Source: Pedobacter sp. UBA5917
GTDB lineage: Bacteria > Bacteroidota > Bacteroidia > Sphingobacteriales > Sphingobacteriaceae
Assembly (NCBI RefSeq): GCF_002432345.1
Contig: NZ_DJDT01000178.1
Location: 1 to 33,631, forward strand
DNA length: 33,631 nucleotides
Direction: 5' to 3'
The stretch's first letter is position 1, and every line of letters starts with the position of its first letter. Positions 31,467-33,631 of this stretch are shown here, piece by piece. The notes under the pieces were generated by a model. The model was not told where the DNA came from. It saw only the letters and a list, made by a program, of their open reading frames with translations, and made no database searches. A program made the translations under genes and the position numbers.

Positions 31467-32612
31467 ATGCTGAATATACAATCTAAACTTCCTGGTGTAG
31501 GCACCACCATTTTTTCGGTGATGAGTAAACTTGCGGCAGAACACAATGCCATTAATCTATCACAAGGTTTTCCTGATTATGCCTGCGACCCTGATTTGGT
31601 TAAATTGGTAAATAAAGCCATGAAGGATGGTTTTAACCAATATGCACCAATGCCCGGCGCTACTTTTTTAAAAGAAACGATTTCGGAAAAAGTACAGAAA
31701 CTCTACAACATAAAATACAACCCTGAAACAGAAATTACGGTTACCGCTGGAGGCACACAGGCTATCTTCACTGCATTAGCTGCTATTATCAACGCAGGTG
31801 ACGAAGTCATTATTTTCGAACCTGCCTACGATAGTTACGCGCCAACCATCAAACTTTTGGGAGGTTTGGTTAAAACCTACGAACTGGCCCCGCCTGACTA
31901 CGGTATAGATTGGGATATGGTCAAGAAGCTGTTTACTTCCAAAACCAGGATGATTATTTTAAATACACCGCAGAACCCTACCGGAAGTATTTTGTCATCA
32001 GCAGATATGGAATCTTTGATTAAACTGGTAACCGGTACCGATATTCTAATCTTAAGCGATGAGGTTTACGAACATCTGATTTACGATGAACAAAAACACC
32101 AAAGTGTAATGCTTTACCCCGAATTAAAACAGCGGAGCTTTATTGTAGCCTCGTTCGGTAAACTTTTACATGCTACCGGATGGAAACTGGGTTACTGTCT
32201 GGCTCCAGAAAAACTTACCAAAGAATTCAGGAAAGTACACCAATTTAACGTTTTCAGCGTTAATAGTCCCATGCAGCAGGCCATTGCCGAATACCTTAAA
32301 CAACCTAAAAATTACACCGGACTTTCCAGTTTCTTTCAAAAGAAAAGAGATTATTTCAGAAGTCTTTTAGCCGAAAGCCGTTTTACGCTTTTGCCCTGCA
32401 ATGGTTCTTATTTTCAGTGTGCAAGCTACAGTAATATCAGTGATGAAAAAGATACTGATTTTAGTATGCGCCTGATCAAAGAATTCGGAGTGGCTACCAT
32501 TCCGGTGTCTGCTTTTTATCAGAAAGCAACCGACCATAAAATTATCCGCTTCTGCTTTGCAAAAGAAGATGCTACGCTTGAAAAGGCTGCTGAGAAATTA
32601 AAAAACGTTTAA
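31467..32612 (+). CDS. Methionine aminotransferase (YbdL-like)
   Basis: A 381-residue fold-type I PLP aminotransferase of the kynurenine/glutamine transaminase K clade. The N-terminus INLSQGFPDYACDPDLVKLV and NQYAPMPGATFLKETIS are typical of the methionine-specific YbdL group. PLP would bind K232 in SFGKLLHATGWKLGY; NTPQNPTGS and DEVYEHLIYD hold the cofactor; the C-terminal Arg is in IIRFCFAKED. The omega-amidase gene 21 bases downstream makes a methionine 2-keto acid salvage role likely: glutamine donates the amino group and the alpha-ketoglutaramate product is hydrolysed by the amidase. Substrate use is inferred from the pair. Confidence 0.92.
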   Translation: MLNIQSKLPGVGTTIFSVMSKLAAEHNAINLSQGFPDYACDPDLVKLVNKAMKDGFNQYAPMPGATFLKETISEKVQKLYNIKYNPETEITVTAGGTQAIFTALAAIINAGDEVIIFEPAYDSYAPTIKLLGGLVKTYELAPPDYGIDWDMVKKLFTSKTRMIILNTPQNPTGSILSSADMESLIKLVTGTDILILSDEVYEHLIYDEQKHQSVMLYPELKQRSFIVASFGKLLHATGWKLGYCLAPEKLTKEFRKVHQFNVFSVNSPMQQAIAEYLKQPKNYTGLSSFFQKKRDYFRSLLAESRFTLLPCNGSYFQCASYSNISDEKDTDFSMRLIKEFGVATIPVSAFYQKATDHKIIRFCFAKEDATLEKAAEKLKNV

Positions 32613-32633
32613 CGAGTTTAAAAACTATAAAAA

Positions 32634-33440
32634 ATGGAAGCACCCGTTTATACTCAAATAGAAAATCTGAAAGTAACTGTCTTTCAGGCCTATCTTTTTT
32701 GGGAAAACATTGAAAAAAACCTGTTAAATCTGGCATTAAGGCTATCTATGGGTGTCCGGGAAAAAACCGACATCATCATTTTGCCCGAAATGTTCAATAC
32801 AGGTTTTAGTATGAATTCTGAAGCGCTGGCTGAAGAAATGGGTGGAAAAACAATGCAATGGATGCAAAAAATGGCGCATCAGTACAACTGCGTCGTTACC
32901 GGAAGTTTGATTATAAAGGAAAACAACCAATATTTTAACCGTTTAATCTGGATGGAACCCGATGGAAAACACCAGCATTATGATAAACGGCATCTGTTTG
33001 GAATGGGCGATGAAGACAACCACTTTAGTCCGGGCAAAGAAAAACTGATCGTTGAACTTAAAGGCTGGAAAATCAGACTGGCCATCTGTTACGATCTCCG
33101 CTTTCCCGTTTGGTTGCGTAATGTAGATCAGGAATATGATATATTGCTATTGGTTGCAAACTGGCCCGACAGGCGCTCGGCACATTGGAAGGCGTTGATC
33201 CCTGCAAGGGCAATCGAAAACCAAAGTTACGTAATAGCGGTAAACCGAGTTGGGCACGATGGCAATCAGATTTACCACAGCGGATTATCCATGTGTTTAG
33301 ATCCTTACGGAAATACCGTATACTACAAGCCCGAGGACGAAGATTTATATACTTTTAGCATCAATTACGAAGAACTCGTTAAAATCAGAAGGCAGTTTCC
33401 GTTTTTAAAAGATGCAGACAGATTTATCATCGAAAATTAA
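32634..33440 (+). CDS. Omega-amidase of the nitrilase superfamily (YafV-like)
   Basis: A 268-residue nitrilase-fold amidase. The Glu-Lys-Cys triad is E52 (LPEMFNTGFSM), K118 (YDKRHLFGMGDE) and C152 (ICYDLRFPVW). The GMGDE and LRFPVW signatures match the YafV/omega-amidase group, which converts alpha-ketoglutaramate (from glutamine transamination) to 2-oxoglutarate and ammonia. It is encoded 21 bases downstream of the methionine aminotransferase gene, the known metabolic partner, so the transamination is pulled forward. No signal peptide. The N-terminal MEAPVYTQIENLKV is slightly longer than average. Confidence 0.92.
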   Translation: MEAPVYTQIENLKVTVFQAYLFWENIEKNLLNLALRLSMGVREKTDIIILPEMFNTGFSMNSEALAEEMGGKTMQWMQKMAHQYNCVVTGSLIIKENNQYFNRLIWMEPDGKHQHYDKRHLFGMGDEDNHFSPGKEKLIVELKGWKIRLAICYDLRFPVWLRNVDQEYDILLLVANWPDRRSAHWKALIPARAIENQSYVIAVNRVGHDGNQIYHSGLSMCLDPYGNTVYYKPEDEDLYTFSINYEELVKIRRQFPFLKDADRFIIEN

Positions 33441-33499
33441 ATTCCCAGATTCAAGTAAAAATTTCTAATATTAGTAAAACGATTAATCGGTTAGTGATA

Positions 33500-33591
33500 G
33501 GCGCTGAGCGTTTTAAATGATCAATAATCAGATCGCAATGACCAAACTGGAGTGATCGCCTCAAAAATTAACGTATGGCGCCTGGCGTTTT
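33500..33591. repeat. Direct repeat in the final intergenic stretch
   Basis: GGCGCTGAGCGTTTT (33500-33514) and GGCGCCTGGCGTTTT (33577-33591) are near-identical. The window then ends in CCTGAGCGTAGCCGA (33617-33631), the start of another dispersed palindromic element cut by the window edge. Confidence 0.5.
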
Positions 33592-33631
33592 GAAGGGGCA
33601 ATTAACCAGTTAACCTCCTGAGCGTAGCCGA

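Noticed and set aside
1..33631. Prophage, integrative element or IS in the window
   Set aside because: No integrase, transposase, capsid or conjugation genes are present. All mobile-looking DNA is short and non-coding.

Overview
The window looks like a chromosomal segment of a Sphingobacteriaceae bacterium, probably Pedobacter or a close relative. Four things point there: AT-rich intergenic DNA with promoters of the Bacteroidetes type (TTG, then TAnnTTTG or TATTTG), few Shine-Dalgarno sequences, the futalosine menaquinone genes mqnE and mqnA, and many dispersed palindromic elements with CGTCA/TGACG ends. There is no tRNA or rRNA gene, no transposase, no prophage and no CRISPR array. The assignment comes from protein and promoter style, not from a marker gene.

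Layout. 1-6560: a secreted GH95 alpha-L-fucosidase-type enzyme, an NTF2-like protein, a GAF histidine kinase with a tiny ATGA-overlapping downstream gene, and a Tat-exported GH125 alpha-mannosidase. 6561-9492: a DUF1624 membrane acyltransferase-like protein, two exported thioredoxin-fold proteins and an NlpC/P60 lipoprotein. 9676-13054: mutS, a repeat-rich gap, and a ribosome hibernation factor. 13129-17315 (minus strand): mqnE, a histidine phosphatase, mqnA, a Fic protein and an unknown partner. 17599-20526: a lipoprotein, a cystathionine gamma-synthase-type enzyme, a compound palindrome and a secreted protein of unknown function. 20739-24942: a SAM riboswitch, a cysteine-rich leader peptide, metY, metX and hom, a methionine biosynthesis unit. 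25021-26166: a Panacea-domain antitoxin with a RelE-like toxin. 26252-28919: a lipoprotein, a queuosine precursor transporter and a Bcr/CflA-type drug exporter. 29031-33440: PepSY and ApbE-DUF2271 proteins, then a methionine aminotransferase with an omega-amidase.

Sulfur amino acid metabolism is the recurring theme. hom makes homoserine, metX acetylates it, metY adds sulfide, a second PLP enzyme of the same superfamily lies 2 kb upstream, and the last two genes fit salvage of the methionine 2-keto acid. The most interesting signal is the metY leader. A canonical SAM riboswitch (20739-20847) is followed 8 nt later by a 42-codon ORF (20856-20984) ending in a cluster of Cys codons, and that cluster lies inside a 12-bp hairpin (20954-20986). 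This is the layout expected of a cysteine-responsive attenuator placed in series with the SAM sensor.

Other points worth a look are the compound palindrome at 19354-19464, the ATGA-overlapping 64-aa ORF after the histidine kinase, the Fic/unknown pair, and the operator that overlaps the toxin-antitoxin promoter. Several genes (the kinase, mutS, mqnA and the PepSY gene) have only TTG as a plausible start codon.
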